Positions 23,618 through 34,149 of a DNA stretch of 64,000 nucleotides are shown in pieces. The position numbers were made by a program, and so were the translations under genes. The stretch is from positions 97,654 through 161,653 of the forward strand of contig CAJJDN010000059.1 in assembly GCA_905182985.1 (NCBI GenBank), in the 5' to 3' direction. Origin of the DNA: Paramecium sonneborni (taxonomy: Eukaryota > Ciliophora > Oligohymenophorea > Peniculida > Parameciidae). Each line of letters starts with the position of its first letter. Position 1 is the first letter of the stretch. The notes under the pieces are model-generated. The model ran no database searches, was not told where the DNA came from, and worked only from the letters and a program-made list of their open reading frames with translations.

Positions 23618-25865
23618 TCAGATTCTCCTGTTAGGGATTAATGCTTTCAACATGCCATCTTGTTCTTTTCTTTATTTTTTGCTCACTTTTTAAGTTAATT
23701 GTAGCAATGAGGGATCAGCGTTGTCTAAGATTGTAATATAATAGATACCTGGTTCATATTTTAAGCAGAAGCATACCTTCTTAGCATTAGGACTATCAGA
23801 AGGTGATCCTCCATGAGCCAATTGACTCAAATATTATCCTAAAGCGCACATAATATCTGCAGCATTGGTTGCAGTAATTTCAACAGTTTCTTAACATCTA
23901 TAAATATTAAAATAGTAAATACTTTTCTTCTTATTCTTCTGGTTAATCTGGAGTTTCTTCAGAATCTTCTCCTGGAGTTTCTTCTCCACCTTCTTCTCCT
24001 ACATCATCTTCTCCACCTTCTTCCCCTCCTTCTTCACCATCTTCAGGTATACCGGGAACAGTAGAAGTACCATTTTTACTCTTAGGAATATCGCCTGGTA
24101 CCCATCCTTCTTCTTCTTCTCCTGCAGCTTCTTCACCTTCAGGAACTTCTGGAGTACCTTCTTCTCCTTACTCTCCAGCTTCTTCTCCTGGCTCTCCAGC
24201 TTCTTCTCCTTCTTCTTCTCCTTGAGGTTAAGGTTAAGGTTCAGGAACACCTTCTTCCCCACCTTCTTCTCCTTCTTCAGGTATAGCAGGAATAGTAGAA
24301 GTTCCATTTTTATTTTTAGGAATATCACCTGGTACCCATCCTTCTTCTTCTTCTCCTTCAGGTTAACCTTCTTCACCTGGAGTACTTTCCTCTCCAGCTG
24401 GAACACCTTCTTCTCCTTCTGCTGGTGTTCCTTCTTCACCTACTGGTGTACCTTCTTCTCCTGCTGGTGTACCCTCTTCTCCTGCTGGTGTGCCTTCTTC
24501 AGTGACTCCTTCCTCCTCTGGTTAAGGACCATCTTCAGGACTGAATTCTTCTTCCGGTGATAATCCTTCTTCTTCTCCTTCATCTTCTGGAAGATCTCCT
24601 GGTCCTGAAGTATTATTTCTTTCACCTCCTCCTAATGATTCTTCTTCTTCTTCAGCTGCTGGTTCATGGAGTTCTTCTTCAGCTGGAGTTGTAGGTTCTC
24701 CTTCTTCTTCAGCAACAGGTTCTTCTCCTTCTTCAGCAGGTGGTGTAGTTTCACCTTCTTCTGGTTCTGGGGTCTCACCCTCTTCTGGGGATGGTGTGGT
24801 AGTTTCACCGCCTTCTTCTTCGCCTGGTACTGGTGGTGTAGTTTCACCTCCTTCTTCTTCACCTGGTACTGGTGGTGTAGTTTCTCCACCTTCTTCTTCA
24901 CCTGGTATTGGTGGTGTAGTTTCTCCACCTTCTTCTTCGCCTGGTCCTGGAGGAGTGGTTTCACCACCTTCTTCTTCGCCTGGTCCTGGTGGTGTTGTTT
25001 CACCACCTTCTTCAGTTTCAACTTCTTCAGTTTCATCTTCTTCAGTTGTTTCTTCAACTTCTCCTTCATCTTATCCAGGATCTGGTACTGGATCATCAGT
25101 TGGAGTTTCAGGATCAGATGGTTTTGTAGGATCAACTGGTTTTGCTGGATCAACTGGTGTTTCTGGTTTTTCACATTTTTCATCAGATCCTCCCATAGGA
25201 ATATCAATAGTTTGTCCTCCTCCACATCCTCCTTATATAATGTGTAATTCCTTGATTTGTCCTTTGATTTTAATGACTGTAACTGGATTTTAATGGCATT
25301 ATTAATTAATGCTAGATAATTGTCTAATAAGGAAGGTAGCCAATTTGAGAAGAGCATCGCAACATTCACTTCTTTCTGATTCATTATCACTGCTTAATCT
25401 CTCTAATTGTCTTTCAATTTCATCGCAATGTGCTTATCCAATTTTGCTTGCTGTTTATGGAAGAACTAAAGACTTTATTTTCTTTGTCACAACTTAATTT
25501 ATTTATTTCAACTATTATGGAGCAATCTCTAAACATATGATAAACTTATTTACTCTTCTTTTATGTTTATTTCTTAACTTAAAGTAAGATCACTTCTAAT
25601 TGTTTTAAAGTGTTAATATCTTTTTAGATATCATCCTTGTGATCAATGATGTCGGCCCATGACTCGAGATTTTGTTCCAATTACACAAACTATTGCTAAG
25701 ACGTGTTCTAACAATTAACATCCCCTAAATTGAGGTTGCTAATCTCATTTAATGACATCGACAAGAGTGTGCCTTCAGCTTCAAATGCTTGGCATATATT
25801 TAAGAGGTACCTTAGGTCACTGTCAATGCACAGACTAACAAGACTATGAACTTGACTTATACCAT
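23618..25865 (-). CDS. secreted Pro/Glu-rich repeat protein
   Basis: Starts with a signal peptide (MVQVKFIVLLVCALTVTQ). Introns at 25788-25810, 25466-25493 and 23898-23922 (23, 28, 25 nt) keep frame. After a helical, Cys-containing N-terminal region (ECCDALLKLATFLIRQL) comes a long acidic low-complexity centre: DP-repeats, five GGETTPPxPGEEE units, a GEEGTPA series, and two copies of a GWVPGDIPK element. A compact C-terminus with Cys residues (DIMCALGQYLSQLAHGG) ends at TGA 23618. Signal peptide, coiled-coil N-terminus and acidic body recall secretory-granule or trichocyst-matrix-like proteins; function is not established. The gene is cut by the assembly join at 26052, which repeats its 5' half. 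Confidence 0.75.
24811..25010 (-). repeat. 39-bp coding minisatellite (GGETTPPxPGEEE)
   Basis: Five adjacent 39-bp units, each encoding 13 residues with x = G, G, I, V, V in protein order, then a degenerate sixth. Third-position differences between units show they are old enough to have drifted. The array lies just where one contig ends, so it may have caused the misjoin at 26052. Confidence 0.85.
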
Positions 25866-26051
25866 TATTAATAATGAAATCGTTTTACTCCTTTATTTTT
25901 TTTAGACACAGAAACGGATAGTGTTCTCAATAAAATTTCGAAAAAAATTTAATAATAACCAAGGCAATCCTCAACAAACTTTGGTAGAATAATTGTATCT
26001 CATTTCATATGATCTAATCAAACACTTAATATTTCAAACTTCTTCTACCAG
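24829..26051. repeat. first copy of 1,223-bp near-identical duplication
   Basis: Every base from 24829 to 26051 has a partner 1,224 bp downstream (26053-27275). Differences are few: a cluster near 25152-25160 (Thr-Val codons versus Ser-Ser) and two substitutions near 25209-25215. The copies are separated by a single N. The end of copy one and the start of copy two fall exactly at the N, which is the signature of two contigs whose overlapping ends were laid side by side rather than merged. Confidence 0.9.
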
Positions 26052-26052
26052 N

Positions 26053-27089
26053 ACTGGTGGTGTAGTTTCACCTCCTTCTTCTTCACCTGGTACTGGTGGT
26101 GTAGTTTCTCCACCTTCTTCTTCACCTGGTATTGGTGGTGTAGTTTCTCCACCTTCTTCTTCGCCTGGTCCTGGAGGAGTGGTTTCACCACCTTCTTCTT
26201 CGCCTGGTCCTGGTGGTGTTGTTTCACCACCTTCTTCAGTTTCAACTTCTTCAGTTTCATCTTCTTCAGTTGTTTCTTCAACTTCTCCTTCATCTTATCC
26301 AGGATCTGGTACTGGATCATCAGTTGGAGTTTCAGGATCAGATGGTTTTGTAGGATCAACTGGTTTTGCTGGATCAGATGGGGATTCTGGTTTTTCACAT
26401 TTTTCATCAGATCCTCCCATAGGAATATCAATTGTTTATCCTCCTCCACATCCTCCTTATATAATGTGTAATTCCTTGATTTGTCCTTTGATTTTAATGA
26501 CTGTAACTGGATTTTAATGGCATTATTAATTAATGCTAGATAATTGTCTAATAAGGAAGGTAGCCAATTTGAGAAGAGCATCGCAACATTCACTTCTTTC
26601 TGATTCATTATCACTGCTTAATCTCTCTAATTGTCTTTCAATTTCATCGCAATGTGCTTATCCAATTTTGCTTGCTGTTTATGGAAGAACTAAAGACTTT
26701 ATTTTCTTTGTCACAACTTAATTTATTTATTTCAACTATTATGGAGCAATCTCTAAACATATGATAAACTTATTTACTCTTCTTTTATGTTTATTTCTTA
26801 ACTTAAAGTAAGATCACTTCTAATTGTTTTAAAGTGTTAATATCTTTTTAGATATCATCCTTGTGATCAATGATGTCGGCCCATGACTCGAGATTTTGTT
26901 CCAATTACACAAACTATTGCTAAGACGTGTTCTAACAATTAACATCCCCTAAATTGAGGTTGCTAATCTCATTTAATGACATCGACAAGAGTGTGCCTTC
27001 AGCTTCAAATGCTTGGCATATATTTAAGAGGTACCTTAGGTCACTGTCAATGCACAGACTAACAAGACTATGAACTTGACTTATACCAT
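26053..27089 (-). CDS. 5' part of the Pro/Glu-rich protein, duplicated at the assembly join
   Basis: Same start (signal peptide at 27089), same introns shifted by 1,224 bp, cut off at the N after four repeat units. One change is non-synonymous (P-E-T-P-V-D-P becomes P-E-S-P-S-D-P); another only swaps CAA for TAA Gln. Probably the same gene read from another allele or contig, not a second locus. Confidence 0.7.
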
Positions 27090-27275
27090 TATTAATAATG
27101 AAATCGTTTTACTCCTTTATTTTTTTTAGACACAGAAACGGATAGTGTTCTCAATAAAATTTCGAAAAAAATTTAATAATAACCAAGGCAATCCTCAACA
27201 AACTTTGGTAGAATAATTGTATCTCATTTCATATGATCTAATCAAACACTTAATATTTCAAACTTCTTCTACCAG
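26053..27275. repeat. second copy of the 1,223-bp duplication
   Basis: Partner of 24829-26051. Beyond 27275 the sequence continues with new DNA, so this copy, not the first, carries the true upstream flank of the Pro/Glu-rich gene. Confidence 0.9.
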
Positions 27276-27532
27276 AATCACTCCAACTCTATATTTGTAG
27301 AATTTTGTAGTGATACTCTATTAAACCTTTCTGTTCATTTGTTTTAGCAATTTGTTAGTGCCATTATAGAAGTTTAAAATTGATCATTTTTGTAAAACTT
27401 TTTCTTTAATTCAATACAGATATTTGCTTTTGAAAGAATACCATATGGTACTCTTTTTTTTATCATTTGACCTACAATTATTTAATCCAATTTAATGCAA
27501 ATTAATAATAATTCAAATACAAATTTAGACAA

Positions 27533-27727
27533 TCATGATTATTTTGTTTTTTATTAATCTGTTGACGTGTCTGAAATTTTTGTTCCATTTTCTTAAATAT
27601 TATTTTTACTATCTGGCTTAGGTGTAGCTTTAATCAATCCAATTTTTATTAGAAAAGGCTTTATGAAATCAAATAGCACTACTAATATTCCTGCCAATGG
27701 TAATATCAAACATGGAATACAAACCAT
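27533..27727 (-). CDS. C18orf32/UPF0729-like small membrane protein
   Basis: A 64-aa single-exon gene beginning MVCIPCLILPLAGILVVLFD, closely matching the start of the UPF0729 family (human C18orf32 begins MVCIPC and continues with a hydrophobic segment). A short basic linker and a polar Lys/Gln/Ser tail follow. The N-terminal Cys pair and hydrophobic helix are the conserved part; the family is linked to lipid droplets and the ER in animals. Gene length matches the family. The remaining 27276-27532 holds the promoter of the upstream gene and no other frame. Confidence 0.8.
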
Positions 27728-27776
27728 TTATTTAAATTTAATTTAATAGTAATTTTTTATATGTTTTATCATCGAA

Positions 27777-28357
27777 ATGAAGAGCTTCCTATCTTTTTTA
27801 AAGCCTGAAATTTTTGAAGTAGAATTTTAGTTTTAATTCTTTAAGTATAATTAGGACGAACGTAAGGTTTTAAAGTGGAAATTGGGGTTAGATTATTTTG
27901 ATTACGTTATCGAAGCTTTTTGAAGACATAAGGAGTTTCTTCAATGTCAGTCATTCCTATCGTAACACGACTAAGCTAGAGAGAAGGTAATTAAGAGTTA
28001 AATCTTCTTTATTTCGTTTAATCTTTTTGTTTTAACTCAATAAATTTGAGCAAGTCATTTTCAAATCTCTCAACTCTTCTCATATAATTTTAATTATGAA
28101 ATGCAATTATAAGAAGATTAGAAATCTATAGTTATGAGTTAAATCTAATGGAATATTATTTTCTTCTTGACTTCATTAAAAAGTGTAACTTTCCTAAAAA
28201 TAGATCAGATAATTTAGAAAGTCAATACAACCATATTTTTTTTATTTCTTAAGAATCTTCTATGACAAATTTATAATCAAATTTATATAAGAATTTCAAA
28301 CGCAGAACTTTTATCAGAAATACAATTTAAATAAAATTTTGGTATCTAAATGATTGA
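27777..28357 (+). pseudogene. frameshifted unrecognised gene
   Basis: Three coding-looking blocks in different frames: 27777-27920 (MKSFLSFLKPEIFEVEF, KWKLGLDYFDYVIEAF), 27921-28140 (EDIRSFFNVSHSYRNTTKLE) and 28130-28357 (MEYYFLLDFIKKCNFPKN). The first switch is at a T5 run (GCT TTT TGA) where removing one T joins EAF to EDIRSFF smoothly. No GT..AG pair of suitable length explains it. No family recognised. Confidence 0.4.
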
Positions 28358-29062
28358 AATAATTAATCCAATCATATTTCTAAATACAAAAAATAAAAAT
28401 ATATCAAAATGTCTTCCAAAAGAAAATATTTTATTCATTGCTAGAGTTATTTTTATGCTTTTTTTCACTCTTAAAATATGGAAAACATTATTTTTATAAA
28501 GCAAAAAATAAGAAATTCTTCTCTTTTCCAAAAAATCTTTGTCTTATATGAAATTAATTTTAATGATAATATAATATAATGAATATTTTAGAATCTATTC
28601 AATGTACATTACTTAAGATAATACTAGCTCTAAGAAATAATAAGAATAAATATAATATCTTTCCCTTAAGATCCTAAAAAAATATATTAGCTCTTAAAAC
28701 ATACAAATTCTGTTTTAAAAGCAATATTTTATTCAACAGAAAGGTTTATTATTAAATTAAGAAGTTGCTTTTAACATAAAGATTTCACAACATGGTACAC
28801 TAAAATTAGGTTTGAGCATATGCAAACGAATAAATTGTAAAAAATCATATTGTATAAAATTAAAATAATAAAAATAAAAAATTCCATTTTGCAAATAAAG
28901 ATATCAATATCATAAAAATTGATTGGATTAATATAAGGATGTTAAAATGGAATCATTTATAAATTAAATTTGCTAAAGTATAAAATTTTCTAATGAAAAT
29001 AAAATAAAAACTAAGTATTATATAATTTATGATAGAATTAATAGGTTGATGATAATAAATTT
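28358..29062. other. AT-rich intergenic region
   Basis: About 700 bp with no supported gene; frames that are open here are Ile/Lys/Phe-rich in line with composition. Confidence 0.5.
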
Positions 29063-29690
29063 TCAATTGTATTAATTTAAAATTTCGTTAACTTTTTCCT
29101 TTGCTGATTCCCTTTATAAAAAATTTTCGTTTACGATTTCTTCAAATTTTAGTTATTCTTTTATATAAAAACAAGTATAAATTCGAAGTTTTTTCCATAA
29201 TCCTTAAGTAATCTGATAACCAATTAATCCATTTGAAATCTTTTTTGTACCATTCTCAAGAATTGTGGTTAATGCAAATGTATTGGTTCTCATTTTAGAT
29301 TAAAGAAATACTTCCAACTAGTTTGAATCCATATGAAATAATTAATTAATTAAATCTTGGATTAAAAATGTTTAAATAACTATCCTAATAGAATTAGAAA
29401 TTTGTAAAAAATTTGATATCTTTTTAAATTCAATATGAATAATTGTATTTTCAATTTGATTTTTTCTTTTTTCCATAATTTATTTTGCACTTTCATAAAT
29501 TACAGTTCCATTTATTGTTGTTTTGAATACTTATAATTCACATTCGTACACTCTAAATTTATACCATACACTCTCCTTTATCATAAATCCTAAATAACCA
29601 TTTTTGTTTTTACAAAGCTTAATGGACTAAAATAGATAATAATGGTTTATGTTCTTTCATTTTTTATTCTTAATTTGCAATAGTACTCAT
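29063..29690 (-). CDS. hypothetical protein with one +1 frameshift
   Basis: MSTIANQEQKMKEHKPLLSI followed by KQKWLFRIYDKGECM, then after one extra base near 29555-29572 KFRVYECELQVFKTTINGTV, a helical middle (KISNFLQISNSIRIVIQTFL) and RTNTFALTTILENGTKK to TGA 29063. Total 628 nt, one more than a multiple of three, so a single inserted base is enough to explain it. Codon variety is good on both sides. Around 208 aa when joined; no family recognised. Confidence 0.45.
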
Positions 29691-29828
29691 AATAATTAAT
29701 ATTTATAGAATATATTTTTAAGGTAATTGAATCTAAGAAATTATTTAGAAAATCTATGAGTTTTTTTCTAATAGAATTGAAAAAAGAAATAAATCAATTT
29801 TTATCAATTAATAAAAATGTGATTTTTG

Positions 29829-30383
29829 ATGTCAAATTCATTTTAATCAGGCGAAAATAGTCAAAGATTAAATTTAGAAGATGAAGAGAGAATTATTTAA
29901 AACATAGGAGATGCAATAAAAGTAAAAGTTTATAGTTGTCACTTAAATATCGATTAAACGAGTATTATTTAATATGGTACAAAACTCGTATCTTTTGCTA
30001 TTTCAGCAGCTCTACTTAGCGTATCTAATACAATAGGGTAATTGGCTTTAGATATTGGAGAAAATTTTGAAGTAGAACATGAATTTCTTGTAATAAAATG
30101 TGTAAATGGCTATATCAGATTTGATTGGGGACCATATGGTCTAAAAATTAAATTAAGTTAATTCAAGTCAAGATTATTCACAGCTAATGAAAATGCTCGA
30201 CCAAAATGGAATCTTCTAAAAAGTTGGAAAGTTCGATTTAGATATGGCAAATAATTGCGAAAAATTGTGGAAATGATGTAATAAATATTAGAAGCTGAGA
30301 GATTTAAATATGATGCTTTGAACTTTAATTGCAAACATTTTACAAGAATGATGTTTTGTTGGTGCCAAGATAAAGCAAAATGA
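29829..30383 (+). CDS. LRAT/NlpC-like protein
   Basis: A single exon of 184 aa. The C-terminal motif LNFNCKHFTRMMF matches the NCxHF active-site signature of LRAT/H-Rev107 and related NlpC/P60 superfamily members, with the upstream His in EVEHEFLVIKC a candidate second catalytic residue. Between them is a beta-rich segment (GYIRFDWGPYGLKIKL). In animals these enzymes are acyltransferases or phospholipases working on membrane lipids. Here the assignment rests on the Cys motif and order of elements only; there is no C-terminal membrane anchor. Confidence 0.6.
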
Positions 30384-30666
30384 TAATTAACTTATTTAAA
30401 AATAAATTATAATTTAAACTCATCTAATAAGATGAATTCATAATTAATCAAAATTTTTCTTGAAAATATCTTTAATATCTTATTTTTTTACACTAAATAA
30501 ATTGCCTATTTTATCAACTCTATTTGATTTAGAATTGAAAGTTTATAGATTTAAATCTCTAAAGATATATTTAAAAAAAAGAATATCGAAAATTCTGAAT
30601 CCTAAAATTTAAACTAATAATAATTTTTGAAATTAGTTTTTACTGAAAAAAAAATATATTTTAAAA

Positions 30667-31743
30667 TCAACTCATCATAAATCTCAGTAAAGGAATAATT
30701 AAATCTTATTATAAATTAAATGTTGCATGAGTCATGTGATATGGAGTTGTTAATTTACATTTACATTTGCAAAGTCTTTATAATTTTATTGCATGACTTA
30801 ATGGAATCATGTTGTCAGATTGACCATGCAAAATATATATTGGACATTAAACTTCTGATATATGTTTGTAATTTGGAAATCTTTCTTTTATGAAAACTCC
30901 AAAGATTTTACCCAACTTATGTTCTACAAGTTATTATATTGATAAAAATGGAGAAATAAGAATCAACATAAATGGTTTATATTTGCTAGCAACATAACAA
31001 GCAGGTCTAAAATAATTAAATAAAAATCACCCACTTCCAATTGATCTTCCACAAATCATTATATTTGATTCTTCTATTTTTTTTGTTTTTATTAAATAAT
31101 TCATAATATGATCAGCATCTTCTAGTATAGTTTATTCATTTGGATCACCTTTATATATTCCATAACCAGGATATTCTACACCCAAAATATTAAGTTTTAA
31201 TGAATTGCCTATTCTCCACATAAGTTCGTATGCTTAATATAAATCTTCTCCATTTGAATGAAAATATACTAAAGTTTATTTAGATTGATTATTAATAAAG
31301 GCACAAGGAATTCTTTTTATTATTTCATTTTCCTCCTCTAATAAAGTCATTTATTTTAAATGCTTTATAGGCAATTTATTACATCTAGGATGCTAAATTT
31401 TTTCATTTGGAGTTGATGTTAAACAAACATTAGCTAAAGATTCATATAATCTATTTTAATGCTTTTTTGATTGAAGTGTTTTAACATTATTAGACTTATA
31501 TTTATTTAATAATCTAGGAGGAGATTTGTGTACAATAACATTTTCATCCACATCTTCATCATAATTAGATTCCTCAATATATAAGTCTTATTGTGTACTA
31601 GGTCTTTTAGATTAATTTGCAGATTAAACACCTTGTTGTTTGTTTTGTTTTGGTTTATACACAGGAACCCATATGAGTTCTTTAAAATTCTTTTCAGTGT
31701 ATTCACATTTGGGAGCAGGAAAAATAAAAGAATTGACTTCCAT
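30667..31743 (-). CDS. ABHD17/BEM46-like alpha/beta hydrolase
   Basis: One intron (31007-31030, 24 nt); 350 aa. N-terminal half is a variable polar region starting MEVNSFIFPAPKCEYTEKNF. The hydrolase fold begins with TLVYFHSNGEDLYQAYEL (oxyanion strand), ILGVEYPGYGIYKGDPNE, the nucleophile elbow ICGRSIGSGPACYVA, acid in LHGQSDNMIP and the His in YHMTHATF. All three catalytic residues are present. ABHD17 enzymes remove palmitate from Ras-like proteins in animals; the N-terminal Cys cluster that anchors those is absent here, so the substrate is unknown. Confidence 0.85.
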
Positions 31744-31929
31744 TTTTAGCAGTTAATTAATTAAGTTTATTTAACAAAAAAACATCAAAGTTTTCTAGAT
31801 TGAAATAAAACAAATAAAAACAAGAATATATTAGCTAGCCAAAAGTAGACTTGTTCTTAATATAAATATCTTCAGAATATTATGCAATTAAAAATTTTAA
31901 TTAAAGAGAAATTATTTAAATAATGAAAT

Positions 31930-32388
31930 TCATTAGTTTAATAATTTGATTTGCTCCAAGTATTGTTACGCAATTTTTTGAATATCTAAGGAATTCATTC
32001 CAATACCCAAACTTAAGGATATTAAAACAATTATCAAAATAACACAGAATACACTCATTATCAAACTATACGCTACCTTACTTAAAATTACATCTATATT
32101 TTACATCATATTATAAAGCAAAGATATGACAAAAGCTAAAGCCATCATCAAAGAACTCATAACTAAAGGTTTTATCCATTTTATAGGCAATTCTTTAATT
32201 ATTGGAATTATGGCCATTTTCACTTCATCCACAATTTGTAAATTGGAAATGCTTTTCATTATTTTTATAGCCATTTATGGACAATGACTTTCATATTCAG
32301 AATCTAAACAAATAACCAAAATGCTTATCAAACTTAGACCAAGAAGGCCTAAATATATAATTAATGTATTCTTCAAAATATTTAACAT
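31930..32388 (-). CDS. 152-aa membrane protein, unknown
   Basis: A single exon. Three strong hydrophobic segments: near the N-terminus (YLGLLGLSLISILVICL), in the middle (MSSLMMALAFVISLLY) and towards the end (SVFCVILIIVLISLSLGIG). Between the first two is a short amphipathic region with conserved-looking KELPIKWIKP. No family recognised. It lies between two genes with no shared theme. Confidence 0.65.
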
Positions 32389-32687
32389 TATTATTATTAC
32401 ATATTATAATATTAAATTTTATTTTTTGGTAAATCTAATTTTTTGACATGAAACTTTTAAATTTTCTTCTAAATAAATTGATTCTGATTAACATTAATAA
32501 ACTAGTACTGTTTTAAAATAAATGTTAATCTTTATTTTAATTTCAACATATCTCCCAATTTCATTAAATTAATGTAGTTAATATATAATAAGATATGATT
32601 TACATATTTATTTTTACAAATTTATACTTCTAATTTAACATTGAATTCAATTATGTATAATCTTTTTTAAGTTAAATAAAATTTAAA

Positions 32688-33552
32688 ATGAAAGAAGTTC
32701 ATTTATATATATAAAATAAAACTACTCATTTTAATGAAAGAAGATAATATCCGTATGAGCCCAAGATTTATATAAACTATGATGATGTTTAAGGATTATT
32801 TATCAAGTAATAATATTTTGATTTGGCTAGGAGAAAAGCTTTCTCCAAAACAAGCAGACCCGAATCTAGTCAAAATTTTTGGTAAATAAAATGCTGATAG
32901 AGAATATATCACAAATTCTGCTGTTAAGCCTTAATATGTTAAATTAAAAACAAGAAAAAATAGTGATGAAAAAGTCTTAAAATAAATTGATAATGAATTT
33001 TAAAAGTAAGTTGCCATAAAATCAAAATTAAAGATCTTTGATTCAGATTAAATGAATTAAATTAGAGACTCATTGCATGATTAAATTGTACATTCTAATA
33101 GGGAATCATTTTCTTAAATTATTGATCACAAATTTTCAACAAATTTAACTCCAGAACATTGCTAAATTATTAAAACACTGAGATAGGAACTCACTTTTCG
33201 AGAAAAATTAAAACTTAAAGAACCAATTGAATTCGCAAAATCTGTTTTGACAGAAAGAATTTAAAGATAATTAATCTATAAAAAATAAGTTCAACATGAT
33301 CAAAAATTCTTCAAAGAATAAAATAATAAAGTAACTACCTTAAATTTATAAAAATTGTAAGTTAAATCACATGATGGAATTGAAATAAGTACAAGAAGCA
33401 TCTCGCATAAAGAATTAGTAAAATCAATAAATGATTAATGCTTGACTTAAAGGCAATCTTATCGTAAAATGTTAAAAAAGTTTAATTTTGTGCAAAAAAA
33501 ATTCTATAAAAAATACAATGGAATACTTGACGAAGTTTAAACCTATTTATGA
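32688..33552 (+). CDS. coiled-coil-like hypothetical protein, one +1 frameshift
   Basis: The first 63 codons (MKEVHLYIQNKTTHFNERRQ...) and the rest (NADREYITNSAV...) lie in frames one base apart. Deleting one T from the T5 run at 32876-32880 joins them and makes the total 864 nt. The body is Lys/Gln/Ile-rich, predicted helical, with no known domain; the end NGILDEVQTYL is clean. The only short GT..AG candidate (19 nt) would create a stop. About 287 aa. Confidence 0.5.
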
Positions 33553-34149
33553 TTATTAAAAGATTGAAGTTTTTGTATAATTATATTAATCGCAATATAT
33601 TAGAATTGATTTATTAAATTAATTAAGCGATAAATAAAGTATTTAAGAATTAATAAATATTTAATGTTCAAAAATATATTAACTAAAAATAAAGAAATCT
33701 AATAATCCAATCAAAATAAATTTCAAATATCTTTAGATATAAAAATATAAAAGTAGTAGTTTTTTGATTAAAATAAAAGATGAAACTTATTTAAATTTAA
33801 GCTTTTTTAATTTATTATTAAGTAACAAATCGATTTTATTTACATGTGTAAACTTACATAACATTTTTAATTAATATATTAATTTCAATTTTCTTATGAA
33901 TTTAGTGATTTTATGACAAAAATACTTATTTCTTTTTATTTTAAATATTAAGTATTCTTTTCATAGAGGAGGATCAAAAATTATTATAAAATAGGTTGAT
34001 TTTTCCATAATTTTTAGTTTCTCTTAACATATATTTCTTATTTAATGAATGATTACACTACTAATTTCAACAAATAATAAATAATAAATTCAAAATCTTT
34101 AATTAAATTATCAAATTTATATTATAGTTAAAGAAGTACAATTTATAAA
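33553..34149. other. AT-rich intergenic region
   Basis: No supported gene on either strand. The following frame may extend into its last bases. Confidence 0.4.

Noticed and set aside
24222..25293. Long plus-strand frames rich in Ser/Pro or Phe/Ser over the repeat region
   Set aside because: They are antisense shadows of the minus-strand Pro/Glu-rich gene; low-complexity GAA/CCA repeats open all frames. The minus-strand frame alone has a signal peptide and splice sites.
25993..26517. Plus-strand Ser/Pro-rich frame running across the N at 26052
   Set aside because: Antisense shadow that spans an assembly join.
28346..28531. 61-codon minus-strand frame
   Set aside because: Composition-driven, no motif, lies in an intergenic stretch.
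32876..32905. 19-nt GT..TAG intron
   Set aside because: Too short and would create TGA at the junction.
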